64,000 nt of DNA. Origin: Mycolicibacterium wolinskyi (GTDB lineage: Bacteria > Actinomycetota > Actinomycetes > Mycobacteriales > Mycobacteriaceae). Position numbers and translations under genes: made by a program. The notes below the pieces were generated by a model. The model saw only the letters and a program-made list of their open reading frames with translations, was not told the DNA's origin and did not search any database. Shown in pieces: positions 62,234 to 64,000 of this stretch (position 1 is the stretch's first letter; the number at the start of each line of letters is the position of its first letter). The stretch covers positions 124,001-188,000 of the forward strand of contig NZ_LQQA01000013.1 of the NCBI RefSeq assembly GCF_002101965.1. Reading direction: 5' to 3'.

Positions 62234-62635
62234 TCACCAATGCCGCAACGCGCAGAGGGCGCCTTTCGGCCCGTCTCCGGTAGTGATCACCACGCCGTCG
62301 ACCGCCAGCTCACAACGGAACATCGGCGAGGCCGGCAGTCGCCCGCTGGTGGCCGACACCATGGCCCATCGGTCGGGATCGGCCAGCATTACGTTGAGCA
62401 CCCACGGCTGGCCGGGTCCCACTCGCACCTCGGCCTTGGGACTGAAGACGTATGGATTGTGACTGTATTCGGCCCACGTCGGCGGATCGGCCTCGCGGTA
62501 ATAGATGTCGGCGGTGACCGGGCTTTCGGCGGTCACTGTGTAGGTGACCTGATGCAGTACCCGATCGTCGGCGTGCGCCGGAAACGGCACGGACAACACT
62601 ACGACGACCGATGCCACCGCGATGCTTCTACGCAT
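62234..62635 (-). CDS. Exported protein of unknown function (133 residues)
   Basis: A signal peptide (RRSIAVASVVVVLSVPFPAHA, cleavage near residue 22) is followed by a mature beta-rich domain: VTYTVTAESPVTADIYYRE, then a strand block with GPGQPWVLNVMLADPD and two cysteines (FRCEL, ALCAL). The layout is reminiscent of the MmpS-type beta fold but it has no membrane anchor. It overlaps the stop of the preceding exported protein by 1 bp (TGATG), so they are co-expressed. Its role may be linked to the Mce transporter nearby. Confidence 0.7.
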   Translation of the reverse strand: MRRSIAVASVVVVLSVPFPAHADDRVLHQVTYTVTAESPVTADIYYREADPPTWAEYSHNPYVFSPKAEVRVGPGQPWVLNVMLADPDRWAMVSATSGRLPASPMFRCELAVDGVVITTGDGPKGALCALRHW

Positions 62636-63018
62636 CAGTCACCCCGTCCCCACCGCGCGGCGCCGTTCTGCGAGTGGCAACTCAAGAACAAGCCGTCGGG
62701 CGCCTGGGCAACCCAATTCTCGTATCCTTCACAGCCCGAGCCGAAGTCCTTGATGCCTGCCATGGAGGGCGAGCGGAAGTACCTCGGCTCATACCGTCGG
62801 GGGGAACCGCAGAAGACCAAGCGGCCCCACGACGTCGTGCCGTACACGTAGTAGGCAGTCTCGGCGCAGGGCGCGCCGAGTACCACCCCCGGCTTGATCC
62901 CGGGAACACACGAGGCTTCGTCGCATAACGCGGGCTGAGCCTGTGCGCGTGCCGGCGTCATCAGCGTCGGCACGATGCACATACTGGCCAACAACGCCGC
63001 AACCACAGTCGATCGCAC
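62635..63018 (-). CDS. Cysteine-containing exported protein (127 residues)
   Basis: It has a signal peptide to about residue 26 (VVAALLASMCIVPTLMTPARA) and a mature part with six cysteines (ALCDEASC, APCAE, LVFCGS, SGCEG, LSCHS) that probably form disulfides outside the membrane. The sequence is rich in Gly, Pro and Tyr. I do not recognise the family. It is coupled by a 1-bp overlap to the next exported protein gene. The start ATG at 63016-63018 fits the signal peptide. Confidence 0.7.
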   Translation of the reverse strand: MRSTVVAALLASMCIVPTLMTPARAQAQPALCDEASCVPGIKPGVVLGAPCAETAYYVYGTTSWGRLVFCGSPRRYEPRYFRSPSMAGIKDFGSGCEGYENWVAQAPDGLFLSCHSQNGAARWGRGD

Positions 63019-63062
63019 AGGGCGGACTGTGGCATACCGTCGCCCGGTTGGGACACTCTACG

Positions 63063-63077
63063 TCCACTCAGCGGACA
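63063..63077 (+). promoter_or_regulatory. Motif-like sequence between two exported-protein genes
   Basis: TCCACTCAGCGGACA keeps the 11-bp core spacing of the island motif and resembles the copy at 20113-20127. It lies 44 bp before the minus-strand gene (start 63018) and 82 bp before the plus-strand gene (63160). It is outside the catabolic island, so it may be a chance match. Confidence 0.35.
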
Positions 63078-63159
63078 ATCGCTCCCACCACCGCCGCTGC
63101 GGCTGTTAGCCTCGGGCGCCGCCGAATTCGTGGAAGCCGGCCAGTCCGAGGAGTAGGCG

Positions 63160-63669
63160 ATGTTGCGAATCCCCGTATTGCTGACCACCACCGCAGCAGC
63201 AGCGGTCGTCAGCGTGGCGACCGGCGTGCCCGCCGACGCGGACAACGCGGAATGGGGCCTCAACGGTACTTATGTCGCGACCTCCAACGGGGAGTGGGCG
63301 CGCAAGAATGAGGTGTTCTACGAGCAGGACAGCCTGCGCAGCACCTGGACCATCAGCAGCCAATGTAGCTATCCGGGCGAGTGCACCGGAACTGTGAACA
63401 GCACCTTCGGCTGGACCGCACCGATCTACCAGAAGAGTGGCGTCTGGTACGTCAAACACACTGTCGAGAACTGGATACCGTGCCCAGACGGAAGCACGGC
63501 CCCCGGGCTTCAAGTGTTCCGGTTCAAGGCGATGTCCCCGGATGGCGGGACATCGGACCCTACTTCGACGACGTTGGTCGGCGAAGACATCACCACCGGC
63601 GCCAGTGGTGCCTGCGGTGTGAACAAACCGGTCTACATCAACATGCCGTTCAAACTCGTCAAAGCCTGA
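63160..63669 (+). CDS. Exported protein of unknown function (169 residues)
   Basis: A signal peptide (LRIPVLLTTTAAAAVVSVATGVPADA, cleavage about residue 27) is followed by a mature domain rich in Trp, Tyr and Thr with four cysteines (QCSYPGECTG, PCPDG, GACGV), consistent with a disulfide-stabilised beta sandwich. GLNGTYVATSNGEWAR at the start is a pattern I associate with mycobacterial secreted proteins of unknown function. GAGGAG precedes the ATG at 63160. It converges on the mce gene end 33 bp away. Confidence 0.75.
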   Translation: MLRIPVLLTTTAAAAVVSVATGVPADADNAEWGLNGTYVATSNGEWARKNEVFYEQDSLRSTWTISSQCSYPGECTGTVNSTFGWTAPIYQKSGVWYVKHTVENWIPCPDGSTAPGLQVFRFKAMSPDGGTSDPTSTTLVGEDITTGASGACGVNKPVYINMPFKLVKA

Positions 63670-63702
63670 CGCTGCCGGCGCAGCGCTGGCCGACGGCCCG
63701 AA

Positions 63703-64000
63703 TCACTTGGGCAGCAGGTCTTCCCAGTTCTTCGGGGCCGGCGTCACCAGGTCAGGCTGGCGGTACACGTTGCCGTCCGGGGTCGCGTATTGCCCCGTCT
63801 GCGGGTTGTACGTGGCGACCGCCACCGATGGGCCCGGTTGTCCGGGCGCAAAGGCACTCGGCGCAGCCGGTACCGCTGCGTCCGCCGGCGGCGGGGGCGG
63901 TACCGCTCCACCCTGCGGAGGCGGCGTGCCTTCGATCGGTCCGTAGATCTGTTCGTCGAGGGTGACCCGGTCATCGGGCGGAACGCCCTGGGCGATGAGA
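63703..64000 (-). CDS. Mce-family protein, C-terminal 98 residues (5' part outside window)
   Basis: The visible tail reads LIAQGVPPDDRVTLDEQIYG, PIEGTPPPQGG, a proline/alanine-rich low-complexity stretch, SVAVATYNPQTGQYATPDGNVYRQ and ends APKNWEDLLPK. Mce proteins carry a lipid-carrying MCE domain near the N-terminus followed by helices and such a Pro-rich tail; the YNPQTGQY...PDGNVYRQ ending is most like MceD-type members. The stop is TGA at 63703-63705. It is read away from the right edge, so the rest of the mce operon lies beyond 64000. Which mce locus this is cannot be told. Confidence 0.8.
   Translation of the reverse strand, partial: LIAQGVPPDDRVTLDEQIYGPIEGTPPPQGGAVPPPPPADAAVPAAPSAFAPGQPGPSVAVATYNPQTGQYATPDGNVYRQPDLVTPAPKNWEDLLPK

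Overview
This window is high-GC actinobacterial DNA, most probably from a fast-growing Mycobacterium (Mycolicibacterium). The evidence is a partial mce gene with two Mce-associated genes, a GltBD glutamate synthase, a mycobacterial Dps, a glycine-rich PGRS-type protein, frequent GTG starts and ATGA-overlapped operons. The order TetR - P450 - msrA - NTF2 protein - epimerase - DUF427 - AlkA-like - ClC at about 8.6-20.1 kb is the inverted counterpart of the M. tuberculosis Rv0135c-Rv0143c segment as I remember it.

Layout. 0-5.3 kb: 3'-truncated gltD and complete gltB. 5.7-20 kb: housekeeping and stress genes: a CPH-type copper ATPase with a palindromic copper operator, thioesterase, ClC channel, aquaporin, a metallo-hydrolase behind a SoxR-like box, Dps, a DNA glycosylase, DUF427, a methyltransferase, an epimerase pair behind a KstR-type box, MsrA, and a CYP138-like P450 divergent from a TetR regulator with twin operators.

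20-60.9 kb: a large catabolic island. It holds a second complete set of steroid-ring enzymes: KshA-like Rieske oxygenase, KshB-like reductase, KstD-like dehydrogenase, ketosteroid isomerase, and HsaA, HsaB, HsaC and HsaD homologues. Around these lie two Baeyer-Villiger monooxygenases, an Old-Yellow-Enzyme reductase, five SDRs, two zinc alcohol dehydrogenases, an aldehyde dehydrogenase, a FadD, a crotonase, two HSL-type esterases, a sulfotransferase coupled to an alkylsulfatase-like hydrolase, two IclR regulators and one PadR regulator. The PadR-kstD-kshA arrangement resembles the C-19+ androgen-degradation cluster described in M. smegmatis. A recurring 15-bp motif (consensus YCCRCTSAYCGGGAC) sits in most of the intergenic promoter regions of this island, so it is probably one dispersed regulon. 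An odd secreted PGRS/GH5 glycosidase gene and a collapsed flavoprotein pseudogene interrupt the island at 30.8-34.2 kb.

60.9-64 kb: two Mce-associated membrane proteins, three small exported proteins, and the C-terminus of a Mce protein whose operon continues beyond the window.

Likely chemistry: 3-keto-4-ene formation (SDRs, ketosteroid isomerase), delta-1 dehydrogenation (KstD) and 9-alpha hydroxylation (KshA/KshB) open ring B; HsaA/HsaB hydroxylate ring A, HsaC cleaves it and HsaD hydrolyses the product. The BVMOs, esterases, ADH/ALDH and CoA enzymes would process side groups or lactones. The true substrate cannot be read from the sequence. No tRNA, rRNA, CRISPR array, transposase or phage gene was seen.
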